Notes under the pieces: generated by a model
Databases searched by the model: none
Seen by the model: only the letters and a program-made list of their open reading frames with translations
What the model was told of the DNA's origin: nothing
Position numbers and translations under genes: made by a program
In this document: piece after piece, positions 12,444-24,013 of the stretch
Layout of the letters: each line of letters begins with the position of its first letter
How positions within the stretch are numbered: the first letter of the stretch is position 1
From: Haplosporangium gracile
Taxonomy: Eukaryota; Mortierellomycota; Mortierellomycetes; Mortierellales; Mortierellaceae
Direction of reading: 5' to 3'
Length of the DNA: 64,000 nt
NCBI GenBank assembly: GCA_015499985.1
Contig: JAAAUF010000022.1
Location: 42,378 to 106,377 of the forward strand

Positions 12444-13303
12444 GAGTGTATTGTAAGGTATGATTTGACGAGTAGCTGGAATGGATGAGAGGGAAAAGTA
12501 AAAAGTAAGAAGGACGAGGTTGTTGGAGTGCAGTTGTTCTTGCTTATTGAGGGGCGGGTGAAGATTGAGCGTCTGTCTCTTTTGCAGAAGTAGATTGGAG
12601 AAGGACGAAGGAATGGTGTGTGTGCGAGGGATGCAGCGAATGAAAATAAAAAGAATAACGGTCGCTTTTATGAGGCAGTTGGGGCAGAGGAGAACAAAGA
12701 ATGAGTTTCTAGACAAAGGACCGTATTGCAGCCATGGAAGAGTTGAGAAAGATGAAACAAAAGCGATCGGACTGACCGAGACAGGCTCAACCGCGACTGA
12801 AACTAATGAGGAACTACCATTGGGGACTTATCATCCTAAAAAGGAAAGCGTCAGAAGAGACCGAAAAGGATACCTGTTTTTGGGATGGGGCTCGTACACA
12901 TGGCTGAAGCATTTGGCATATACAGTACTCATAGTCTGTTGTAGTCTAGTCTGAACCTTCTTGCTTGTTGAAGAGTCGACAGGTGCGCATCATTTACATC
13001 CTTGTTCCTATCGAATTTCCTTGTCCCATCGACCCACGCGTGCTCTTTTTCTTCTTAGAAGTCGACGCTTACCGCCTTTTATTCGCCATGACCTCTCCCT
13101 CTCCCTCTCCCTCTCCCTCTCCCTCTCCCTCTCTTTCTTATTTCTTCTCTCTTCCTACCATTTTCTCTTTCTTCCTTCTTCATTACATCTCTCAACTCTC
13201 TCCTCCTTCGCTTCACATCGGCATTCTTACATCAAGTCATCGACCCAAATCCAATACAAAATAACCAAAAATAACCCCTAAGTCCAAGACAACAAATTAA
13301 CAA
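12444..13303. other. Divergent intergenic region between the orphan gene and the Sel1 gene
   Basis: 860 bp presumed to carry both promoters. Next to the Sel1 gene the plus strand is a pyrimidine-rich leader with a CTCTCC microsatellite; next to the orphan gene it is purine-rich, which is the same arrangement seen from the other strand. Confidence 0.5.
13093..13133 (+). repeat. Hexanucleotide microsatellite (CTCTCC)n
   Basis: About six tandem copies of CTCTCC inside the pyrimidine-rich leader of the Sel1 gene, roughly 170-210 bp before its ATG. Such tracts are common in fungal core promoters and leaders. Confidence 0.85.
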
Positions 13304-15233
13304 ATGGTGCAGCAAGCAACAGAAACACGTAAGGAACCCGTTCAGGGGGTGCGCTCAGTCTACAAAAATGGTCATCCCGTGTCCTCATCTTCATCCTTGG
13401 ATGTCGTTTTTATCGACTGCCATGAGGATAGCGAGATCGGAAAGGATGTCGTACTGTGGGATGACGTCCTGTTGGTCTTCAAGGATGCTCTCTATGTCCG
13501 CAATGGGTCCAGAGCAATTACTTTCTTAAAAGGGTCTGACTTTCGCACGTATGTATATTTTCTTTTTTCTTTTTGTCCTTTTTTTTTGCATGATTATATG
13601 ATGTGCATAACAAGGGCGTATTTGACGCAGACACAGGATAGAATATGGTTATAATATATATATTTCTTGTATACTCAAACATAATAGGTTGGAACCCTTC
13701 CGGTTTGTTGCTGTGCCAGGCGCCACCTTGGAGGTTGTTATCGAGGATCCAACGACCGAGCCCGAGGCCACTCCTCCACCTCAAGAAATATCGCAAGCTA
13801 CACCCCAAGACGCACTCATGTCGGTGTCAAGTTTGGCAGCAGCTCTCCCCAGCTACGAACCCTTAATGACTACATCCAGCTCAGCAGCCCCTCCAGCATA
13901 CCAGTTCTCCTCCAACGATCGCGTTCTGAGCTCCAACATCGTCAACCCTTCGATCACCTCGCAGCCTAGATACACTGCAAACGAAATCTCCCAAACAACC
14001 GCCGCAGCCGAGGCAGGAGACGCTGAGGCACAGTTCAAGATGGGAGAGATGTACCAGAATGGAAAAAGCGGCCTCTCGCGGGACTTCGAGAAGGCGATGG
14101 AGTGGTATCTAAAAGCAGCTGACAAAGGAAACGCGCAAGCTCAGCGAAGCATCGGCATCCTCTACTATGGCGGTCATGGGGTCCACAAGAACTATACACA
14201 GGCGATGGAGTGGCTTCTGAAGGCTGCTAACCAGGGCTACTCGGTTGGCCAAAACGACGTCGGCAACCTCTACCATCACGGACACGGAGTCAAGCAATGT
14301 TATTTCAAGGCGATGGAATGGTACATGATGGCGGCTGACCAAGGATACCTCCAGTCGATGCATAATATCGGGTGTCTGTATGAGAGCGGTCATGCTGTTT
14401 CCAAGGACTACAAGGTTGCCATGGAGTGGTTCACCAAGGCCGCCAAGCAAGGGCACGCTGACTCTCAGAACAACATTGGCAACAAGTACTTCCACGGTCA
14501 TGGCGTTAAGCAGGACTATGTCAAGGCAATGGAGTGGTACCTCCTGGCGGCCGACCAAGGTTTTGCTCAGGCGCAGAGCAATATCGGACGTATGTACGAG
14601 GGCGGTCGGGGCGTTGCGAGGGACTATGCCATGGCGATCGAGTGGCTCCACAAGGCGACCGACCAAGATCACGCAGGCGCTCAGAACAACCTCGGTAATC
14701 TCTACTTTTACGGCTATGGCGTCACCAAGAGCTACAGTACGGCCATGGAATGGTACCTCAAGGGCGCCAATCAAGGTTACGCAGATGCACAGAACAGTGT
14801 CGGCAACATGTTCTACTTCGGATTCGGTGTCACCAAGAGCTACACGTCTGCCTTTGAATGGTACCTCAAGGCAGCCCACCAAGGACTGGCTCAGGCGCAA
14901 CAGAACCTTGGATTCCTCTACGAGAGCGGGTATGGAGTTGTGAAGGACTACTCTAAGGCGATGAAGTGGTATCTCAAGTCTGCGAACCAGGATCATAAGG
15001 AGGGCCAGAACAGTGTCGCCAAGATGTACCACAACGGACGCGGAGCACCCAAGGACCTTGCGGTGGCGATGGAATGGTACTCCCGGGCTTCTGACCAGGG
15101 ACATGAGGCGGCCAAGAAGAACTTTGAGGGTCTTCGTAAGCAGGGCATCATTCTAAGCAAGGAGCCTGCGATGACTTATGAGCGAGGCAAGAATGAGACG
15201 ATTATTAATAAATTTAAGTCGAGATTCTGGTAG
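13304..15233 (+). CDS. Sel1-repeat protein with a conserved N-terminal module
   Basis: Two exons, 13304-13548 and 13688-15233 (intron GTATGT...TAG), 596 residues. The N-terminal 110 residues form a module spanning the intron: VVFIDCHED, DVVLWDDVLLVFKDALYVR, FLKGSDFRT, then EPFRFVAVPGATLEVVI. A Ser/Pro/Ala linker follows, then ten Sel1 repeats of 36-38 residues of the form A-x-AQ-x-x-(I/L/V)G-x-x-Y-x-x-G-x-GV-x-(K/R)-x-Y-x-x-AMEWYLKAADQG from about residue 225, and a basic tail. Sel1 repeats stack as helix pairs and serve as protein-binding scaffolds, for example in ERAD and signalling complexes. No signal peptide or membrane segment is seen, so a cytosolic scaffold is most likely. Two decayed paralogues in this window keep the same module and the same intron position. 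Confidence 0.88.
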
Positions 15234-15422
15234 CCTTGGCACCTACAGCCATGTGCACCTCTTCTCTACCATTTTTTCTTTACATTCACGTGAATGTCTT
15301 GATAGATGCATAGATGTGACGACTTGTATTCCTTTTCAAGTTACATCACCTGAATCACCCCCACACCTGTCCACCAACACTACCACTACCACCACAGCAA
15401 CAACAATAACATCAACAGAAAA

Positions 15423-18400
15423 ATGCAGGCACAGGGGCGAGTTCAAGCAGCGCGTCCCGTCCTTCAAACGGACTCTCCGCTATCACAGGCGCCGCACCCA
15501 CCGACAACGACATATTCTACATCGATATTCACCCCGACCCTGCTGCTGTAATGGAAATCGTGCTGTGGGGCGATATCCTCATGATGTTCAAGGACGCTGT
15601 CTATGTCCGACACAACATGTGCATACTCGCCTTTCTGAAGAGCGCCGACTTTGTGATGTATGATACACTTGGCAGAGTGTGAGCCTGTTGCGCGTTGGCG
15701 GACAACTCCTTCCCGTTCATCTTTTCTAACTCTAACATGATTTGCTACCGCGTTGTGCTTTCGTGTCATAGTCTCTCCCCTTTTCGAATTGCTGCTCTTC
15801 CGGGCATGGTTTTGGAGGTCATCGTGAGTGCGCCATTGAGCCTAGCAAGCAATGCCACACCTTCTTTCCCCGTACCTGTCAGTGCACCTCTTACTGCACC
15901 CCTCACTGCGGCCAACCTTCAACAGGCAACTCTCTCAGCAGACAAAAACACCCCATATCCTGCACGATCATTTCTTGCCCAGAATAGAGTTCTCTCCCCT
16001 CTAGTCTCCAAGCCGATTCCTCCTATAGCTACCCAGCTTCGGCCTCCATCAGTAGCACCAAATAGCGTCCCTCGACCACCCGCCTCTTCAACTGTTCAGA
16101 AACCTGCTCACATAGCCGCCCGAGCCATCATTAGCAGAATTGCCTCCCATATCAATTTGGAGCAACTGCAGGTGAGGGGCGAGGGAGACAAGCAGGACTT
16201 TGCCAAAGTGTTGGAGTGCTACCTCAAGGCAGTCAAGAAGGGCCATGCTTACGCCCAGTTCTTGGTCGGGAAGCTCTACTTTGATGGCAAGGAAGTCAAA
16301 CAAGACTATGCTAAGAGTATGGAGTGGTACCTCAAGACAGCGGGCCGAGAACTTGCCGAGGCTCAGAATGCTATTTGCGATCTGTACTTTGAGGGCCACG
16401 GTGTTCCCAAGGACGATTTGAAAGCACTGGAGTGGGCGTACAAGGCCGCCAACCGGGGATTCGAGCCAGGCTTGCGGAGTGTCGGTGTCCATTTCCACAG
16501 TGGTCTAGGAGTTGTCAAAGATTATTCTGCGGCCATGCAATGGTACCTTAAGGCGTCGGAAAAGGGGGATGCAGGTGCTCATTTCGGGATTGGACTACTG
16601 TACCGTGATGGTCACGGTGTTCTCCAGAACTACTCCAGAGCAATGGAGTGGTTTCTCAAGGCCGCCGATTTAGACTTCTCGGAAGAGTTTGTATCGATCG
16701 CTGTGATGTACGAGAAGGGGAGTGGTATCTCAAGGCCGCTTAGCAAGGAGAAGCGACCGCTCAGAACAACCTCGGCATGCTATACGGTCAGAGTCACGGT
16801 GTCGAGCAGGATCACAGCATGGCGATTGAGTGGGTCATGAAGGCGGCGGAAAAAGGAGATGCGGCTATTCAATGCAACCTCGGCAACTACTATCGCACAG
16901 GTGTTGGTGTTGAACAGGATCACACGAAGGCGTTCGAGTGGTTCATGAGGCCCGCCAAGCAAGGGAATGCGTTGGCTCAGTTCTGGTTCGGCAGCATGTA
17001 CAAGGAGGGTCTTGGGGTCACGCAGAGCGAGAAAAAGGCAGCGGAGTGGTATCTCAAAGCGGCGGAACAAGGACACGGATATGCTCAGTGCAACTTAGGC
17101 GTGCTGTACGAAATTGGATCGGGGTCTCGAAGAACTACAATAAGGCGGCAGAGTGGTACCAGAAAGCCGGCGACCAAGGACATGCAGTAGCCCAAAGTCA
17201 GCTAGGAAAGCTGTGCCATCATGGCCATGGTGTTCCGCAGGATTACAATAAAGCAAGGGAGTGGTTTGCGAAGGCTGCGGATCTGGAGGATGCGACGGCT
17301 CAATCCAACCTTGGCGATTACTACCGCAATGGTCTCGGTGGCCCGCAGGATTTTAAGAGGGCTCTCGTGTGGTACCTCCTGGCCGCTCATTAAGACGACG
17401 CTTCAGCTCAGTTCTGGATCGCCCGTATGTACGAAGAGGGTCTTGGTATTGCAACGGACTATGACGAGGCGGTGCAGTGGTACGTCAAGGCGGCGAATCA
17501 AGGACATGCGAATGCCCTCAACAATTTGGGAAGGATCTTGTATACGGGTCGTGGCGTTGAGAAGGACTACGCCAAGACCATGAAGTGCTTCCTCCAAGCG
17601 GCCGAGACCGGCCACGCTTCCGCCCAGAACCAGATTGGGATGGTGTACCACCAAGGTCTAGGCGTCACTCGGAGCTACTCCAAGGCCATGGAGTGGTGTA
17701 TGAAGGCTGCCAACCAAGGCCACGCATCCGGCCAGCACAACGTCGGCTACCTTTACAGCAAGGGCGCGGGAGTTCTGCAGGATCATTCAAAAGCCTTTGG
17801 GTGTTTCAAGAAGTCGGCACAGCAAGGGGACGGGTCAGCTCAGTCCGACCTCGGCGACTATTATCGGCAAGGTCTCGGGGTCCCTCGGAACTATGGGCTT
17901 GCGATGGAGTGGTATATCAGGGCCGCTAGTCAGGAGGATAAGTCATCTCAGTTCTGGCTCGGTCATATGCATGAGGAGGGTCTTGGAGTCACACGGAACT
18001 ATCGACTCGCAGCGGAGTGGTACCACAAGGCGGCGGACCAAGGCTAGACGGACGCCCAGCACAATCTAGGAGCGATGTACCATGCGGGTCGTGGCGTTTC
18101 GCGAGACTATGAGAAGGCGATAGAATGGTATTTGCTGGCGGCGAAGGGGGGAATGCCCAGGCCGAGAACAAGATTGGTCTGATGTATCACCAAGGACAGG
18201 GGTCTCTCAAGATTACCGACTTGCCCTTCTGTGGTGTCTCAAAGCGGCTAGCCGAGGTCATGCAGTCTCCCAGTACAATGTCGGGCAGTACTACCATGAC
18301 GGCACGGGAGTCGACCAAGGTTATTCGAAAGCCGTAGAGTGGTTCAAGCAGGCTGCAGATCAAGGGGACAAGTCGGCTCAGTTCAGTCTTGGCAATTGCT

Positions 18401-18746
18401 ACCGTATGGGAATCGGTGTTCGACAGGACTATAGGAAGGCGCTCGACAGGTACATTATGGCGGCCAATCAAGGACACGCACCTTCACAAGTATGGGTCGG
18501 CTATATCTGTGAGACGGGTCTTGGAGACTCTCAGGATTTTCGAGCGGCGATGGCATGGTATCGGAAGGCGGGTGAGCAAGGAGACTCGAATGCACAGAAT
18601 GCAATAGGAGTATGTACCATTGGGGTAATGGAGTGCCGCAGGATCCACGAAAGGCGATGGAGTGGTACATCAAGGCCGCTAACCAGGGCAACGCACAAGC
18701 GAGGCGCAACATGGATATTCTTTACCAACACGACTACCGTCATTAG
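15423..18746 (+). pseudogene. Decayed Sel1-repeat gene, tandem paralogue of the upstream gene
   Basis: The arrangement mirrors the upstream gene: a first exon with VMEIVLWGDILMMFKDAVYV and FLKSADF, an intron 15658-15771 at the same position, PFRIAALPGMVLEVIV, a linker, and then far more Sel1 repeats (about 25-28). The frame is broken many times: the only early ATG (15423) is out of frame with the module; about 40 nt are lost with a shift near 16720; TAG occurs within a repeat at 16739; a shift near 17123; TAA near 17391; TAG near 18046; and shifts near 18150, 18203 and 18612. Each break can be crossed only by changing frame, after which the repeat pattern resumes at once. The sequence otherwise matches Sel1 consensus closely, so inactivation looks recent. 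Sequencing error is unlikely to explain all lesions, as several are in-frame nonsense codons. Confidence 0.82.
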
Positions 18747-19479
18747 CAGCTGTTCTACTCATATATCCAGATGATCAACCAAACAAACAAAGAAAGAAAG
18801 AAATAAATCTTGAACCATCAGTGCTCTGTGGGCGAGACTGAAAGTTGATCAATTGACCAGGATTCTGTGTTGTCACTGACGAGACAACAGGCAGCTTGTG
18901 TGCGTGTGACAGTTTTTCTTCTTTTTCTTCTTCTTGCTCTTGCTCACAAAAGAACAAAAGAGAGCTGAGACTTTTGGAGTGGTCGATGCTCCTTCTGCTG
19001 CTTGCTTACTCCACACAAATGCACACAAACAAATAACAAGCAAGAAGAAGGAGCACGTGCTTTGCAACTCTGACAGTGGTGGGAGAGCACCCACAATAAA
19101 TAGAGGCAAACAAAATTGAATTTCTGCGAATGGGCCAATCAGGGGGCGAAATGACATGGCCACTCACATTAGTATCATATACCGACCTTCACTTCTCCCT
19201 TTCTTTTTTCCCTTCATTTCTACTACATCGTACTTTAGTCTCTTCTCGTCTCTTGGCCCCTTCCACCCTCTCGCTGCTCTCATCCCCTTGCTCCCTCCCT
19301 TTCTTTTTTACCTTTTACTTTTCTGAATTCCTTTTTCTCTTCTTCCTTCATCCTTTTTTCCTTCCTTTACATTCACCCCAGGACACGTCAACAACAGGAA
19401 ACAGCAAACGCGCTCTCGCAACCACATAACAACAACAAGAACATAACAACGACAACTACAACGACGACGACATATACAT
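18747..19479. other. Intergenic region upstream of the GRASP gene
   Basis: 733 bp. The first part is A/T-rich; from about 19185 the plus strand turns into a CT-rich leader that ends in an A/C-rich stretch just before the GRASP ATG, typical of a strongly transcribed gene in this genome. No other gene was seen. Confidence 0.5.
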
Positions 19480-22086
19480 ATGGGAAACTCGGCTTCAGGA
19501 GACAAGGGCAGGTACCGCCACGGGTACCATGTGCTCATGGTAAACAACACAACAGCACAACACTTCACGACACATCTCTTGGCCTCATCCTCCCCTCCTT
19601 GTCTGCCTCATGCAAAAAGCAGGAAGCAATCGCCACTCAATTTATACTGTTTGCCCATCCAAAGAAACAACTCATCTCACCTGCCATCACTTTGCTTGCT
19701 TTTCTGGACATGTTGATGTAGGTCAAGGAGAACACGCCCGCTGCCCGAGCAGGCCTTCGTCCGTACTTTGACTATATCATGGGTATCAACGGTATCCGGT
19801 TGGTAAGTGATAACACAACATTAGCTTTCTTGTTTTTCATCACTTCTCTCTCCTGCTTGTATTCCGCTGTTAACGGACCAGCCTCCTCGCCTTTTTCTCA
19901 TGTTGTAATAGAACAAGGAGGACTCGGTTCTGCGCGATCAAATGGAATCGAGCGAGGACAGACCTGTGATTCTGGATATCTACTCTACAAGGGAGCAGGC
20001 GTTACGAAGTATGTGCCAATGCCTATACATGAGATAAAACAGTCATTCAATTCACCGTTGGAGAAAAAGAATGATTGTGTATGCTCTCTTAGTCTCGACA
20101 ACCCCCACATGCACACTCGCGCTCTAACAACTCGCTACTGCGTTTTTCTCCGTTGCTTCCTTTGCATCAAATTGAAACAACAATAATAGAAATCGAATTA
20201 ACACCAGTGCACAAATGGGACAATGGCAAGGACGGATATATTGGCTGCAGTATTCGGTTCTGTCTCTTTGACACCATCAGCGACGTCGTTTGGCATATCT
20301 TGGTAAAGGATTTATTGTCATTTTACCTGCTGTTTGTTTGCAAGTGTTTCGAAAGGAATAAAGGAGAGAAACTTTGAAGATGATGATGACTAATGCTCTT
20401 GTACTTCTTTTTCACTACTTGGGCTGTATTGTTTTTTCTAAAATGATTTTTTCTTCTGTAGGATGTCGCATCTGGGTCACCGGCAATGGAGGCGGGCCTT
20501 TGTGCTCACGCAGATTATGTCATTGGAACACCACTGGGGATCATGAGGGGCGAGCAAGACCTTTATGACCTCATTGAGGATTACATTGCAGATGAGTTAC
20601 TCTTGCATGTTTATAACGCCAACACCAACGAAGTCAGAGAGGTATGGCTCCCTGTCATGTTTTGTTGCAGCGATAAACAAGGTGTTTGAGTAAGGTTTGC
20701 TTACTAGATGATGGTAACTAATATGTATCCTTTATATATGCATTTAGGTCATTATTATTCCGCGTGAGGATTGGGGAGGGCAAGGTCTTCTGGGCTGCGA
20801 CGTCGGATTCGGGTAAGTGGAAAGCACATACTTTATGGTACGAAAGATCGTAAATCATTCAAAATTCTCGAATGATGCCGACACTTTTGTCTCTTATGTT
20901 CGCTACTAGATATTTGCACCGGTTACCGAAACAAGATCATACAGGTCGTCAAACAAACGGATCTAGAGATGTCAAAGAGAAGGCACACACAGCATTCGTC
21001 AATACTGAGAAGCCAGTACATAAGAAGACACCCATATTCCAGGAAAAGCAGCAATTGGAGACTTCATCAGATGAACATGCCGCCCAAAAGACCATCCAAG
21101 AACATATGGCTACAGAAAAGTCGACATATCATCATCAGGGAGTTCACGATGGTAACAACAACACAGATACCCAGGGGTCTGGAAACTATGAAATGACAGC
21201 TCCTACCCCACAGCCAACCCAACTCGATACGACCGTGTCTACTGATGAACGACCAGTTCCTGAGCCAGCAGCCAATCATGGTGATGACGATGAGGAAGTT
21301 ACGAAGGTGACTATTACCGAACTGGCAAGCCCAAAGCAAGCTGGAACAGTGATGACAGAAACCGCAGAACCGGCACAGTCAGCCGAGACTGTGGCTACCC
21401 CTATCACACTCACAGGCAACAACAAAACCAATACCATAGCAACAGGGACAGACGAGAAGGAGGAGGAAAGCAGGAACAACGAGTCTTTGTCGACACCCGC
21501 CGAGAAGGAAGTCTCATCAAAGTCGGATGTGTCTGAGACACGGATATCGTCTGAACAACCCATCGATGCAGAAAAGACACCCGACCTTGTCAAGATCGAC
21601 ACCACCGAGACACCTTCCTCACATGCACAACAGCAACAACAACAGGAGCAGCAACATCGTCCACAGGCTATCGCCGCAAGGATGAAACCCGGTATCCATG
21701 GTCGAGGCAGTTTTAGCGCCGGTATCGGTGGTGGGCGAGGAAGGATTGGTCATGATGGGTTCCTCAGGAACGGAGGGATCTCATTACAGGATGTGCAGGC
21801 GCAAGCGCAGCAGGAATCATCTGAGTATCGTGAGGAGAAGAAGAAGAAGCTGGAAAAGGAGGAGCGGATGTCGGCGTCGAATGCGTCGTTGAATGTTCAG
21901 GTTCTGGATAACGACGATGATAGTGACAATGATGACGGTAGTTGCAGTGAAAAGAAGAGAGGCGTGCGAGGCGAGAGGAGGGGGAGGCGGAGGACGAAGG
22001 AGGAGATGGATGCGGATTTCCATGAGATTGTGGTTGAAGGGATGATTCGGAATATGTCCCTTGGTTCCTCGATCTTTCCTCTGTGA
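19480..22086 (+). CDS. GRASP55/65-family Golgi reassembly stacking protein
   Basis: Seven exons: 19480-19539, 19722-19802, 19912-20008, 20190-20302, 20462-20641, 20748-20812 and 20910-22086; 590 residues. The N-terminal 205 residues form the GRASP domain of two PDZ-like folds: GYHVLMVKENTPAARAGLRP, YFDYIMGINGIRL, then DVASGSPAMEAGLCAHADYV, IGT, and GGQGLLGCDVGFGYLHRLP. The protein starts MGNSAS, a good N-myristoylation signal. The remaining 385 residues form a Ser/Pro/Glu/Gln-rich regulatory tail with a GRGSFSAGIGGGRGR patch and a basic RRGRRRTKEEMDADF segment near the end. Family members tether Golgi membranes and support unconventional secretion. No membrane segment is present. It converges on the HPP gene with 213 bp between stops. 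Confidence 0.93.
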
Positions 22087-22299
22087 GAAAGGTTTACTGC
22101 CTTCCAGGGGCGGGAGGGAGGAAACGAAAATAAAAAAACTTTTTTTTATTTTTATTTTTTTATTTTTATTACTGACAAATTGATGTCGCGAAAGAAGGAT
22201 GTTTTAAGACTTTCTAGGTATCGGGTGGAGAGGAGTAGAGGAATGGATGCGTGGTATTAATGGATGCATATAAGGGGATGGCGAGGGAATGTAAGTCAT

Positions 22300-24013
22300 C
22301 TAGGTGGAGGTGGGGTTGGAAGCTGCGGCAAGACGGGTCTCGAGGTCCTGGATACGTTGGCGGAGCTGCTCAATCGTAGTACGGTACTCTTCCTCCGTAT
22401 TTGAAGCTACTGCCACATGGGACTTGGGAGCGCTTGGAGAAGAAGCGTAAGAAGGGTGAGGGGATCCTCGGAGACCAATCAGAATCGAGTGGTGCTTGTT
22501 GGTGGGACCGTGGCCGTGCTCGAGGTCCTTAACGGAGGGAGAGGAAAAAGGGGAAGAGGAGCCGCTGTGGTGCACATGTCTCTCCCACAGCTTCTCGCCG
22601 TCTTTGAGTTCTTCATTGCGGTCGCCACCGTAGTAGACTGCGTGCTGGACAGCGGGGTGGGAGTGGGAGTGGCTGCGGGAATGTGTGCTGAGGACTGGTC
22701 GTGGGGAAGAAGGGGGGATAGAGGTCGGTGGGTGATCTGAAGGGTGGTTGTCTGGTGTGGCGGTTTCTTTGTCGATAGAGAATGTCAATGACAAGCTTGA
22801 AGAGATGGTGGGCTGATGAGTCAAGGGCTTGTTGTTATTGCTAAGAGGGGATGCCACATCTCCCTGGACCGTCCTTTGCACCTGATCCTCCTCCTCCTCA
22901 TCATCATCGGGCGATACAAAATCTGCAAGAGTAGTTGCCATATCCTGATCAACTACCAGGACAACCCTCGACTTGAACGCCCACCAATGAGAAGGATAGG
23001 TCCTCACGATATTATTCACAATCATGGCGACAATCATCATCAACCCGACACCCAACGCAATCGGGGAAAGCAAGTACCAATATCCAAGATCATAAATGGC
23101 CTGCCCACCCGAGGCGGCAATGAGAGCAGATGCAGAGGCAGGGGGGTGAACGGTATGAGTGAGTTGCATGACGAAGAGGGAGAGGGAGACGACGAGGGCG
23201 CAGAGGAGCCAGTGAAGCTTGTTGAAGAGGTCTTCGGACATGAGGTTGAAGAGTTTGTAGAGGGATACTCCGATGAACGAGGATAGGAGATGTCCGCCTA
23301 CTATAGGAGAGGAGGGAAAAGTTTAAATAAGGAGAAGGCGATGCGGTGCGGTGTAGTTTCATTCAAAGGATTAGCGATTTGTTATTGGTAAAAAAAAAAG
23401 GTTAAAAAAACAAAAAAAATTTACCCGCCCGTCTTGACCATATTTGATAAAAAAACCCGCATATTGTCGCATATTGTCGCATATTGCAGAGCGAATGGAG
23501 TCATTGTGGGCAATTTAGCACCAAGGGGATCGACGGCCCTCAAATTTACACAACAGGGAAAAGGAAAAGGAAAAAGGATGGATCACGCAATGTAATGGGC
23601 AGAGTGCGATTGGACAGTCATTGTTTTGTTTGTTTTGTTTGTTTTTTGAGCCGCATACGCATCACAGGGGATCGAGTGCAAAGAGAAATAGGGGAGCAAG
23701 AGAGGAAAAGTGAAGGAGGAGAGAGGCACCTACTGACGTTACGAGGCTGGGAGAGGGGGGCCTCGATGGCACCATAGATAAGAACGGCCAAGGCACCAAA
23801 GGAACCGGCTATGACGGGGGTGTTCCTGTCGATGAACCACTGCGCATTGTAGGTCAAGGCAGCGACGATGGCAATGCCGACAAAGGAACCGACAAAGGAC
23901 GAGACGAGGACTTGGATCCTGGTTGCGGGTTTTAGGGAGGCCTCGAGCTTCTTGGGATCGTATCGTTGGCCCATCATCTTGCTGAAGTATATCTGGATCG
24001 CTGGGGACACCAT
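22300..24013 (-). CDS. HPP-family integral membrane protein
   Basis: Two exons, 24013-23734 and 23300-22300, intron 23733-23301; 426 residues. Four strongly hydrophobic segments are visible: IQVLVSSFVGSFVGIAIVAA, TPVIAGSFGALAVLIYGAI, HWLLCALVVSLSLFVMQL and YWYLLSPIALGVGLMMIVAM. The family signature HPP lies in THTVHPPASASALIAASGG, and PRNVIGGHLLSSFIGVSLYK is also typical. The C-terminal 230 residues are cytosolic-looking: acidic, Ser/His/Pro-rich, ending in a short coiled coil (TIEQLRQRIQDLETRL). HPP proteins are four-helix membrane proteins; some plant and cyanobacterial members carry nitrite in plastids, but the fungal substrate is not established. The intron is long for this gene set (433 nt). 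Confidence 0.85.

Noticed and set aside
14109..15104. 331-residue open frame on the minus strand, opposite the Sel1 gene
   Set aside because: It is the antisense shadow of regular 108-nt Sel1 repeats: its own protein repeats with the same period, and the plus strand has the family motifs.
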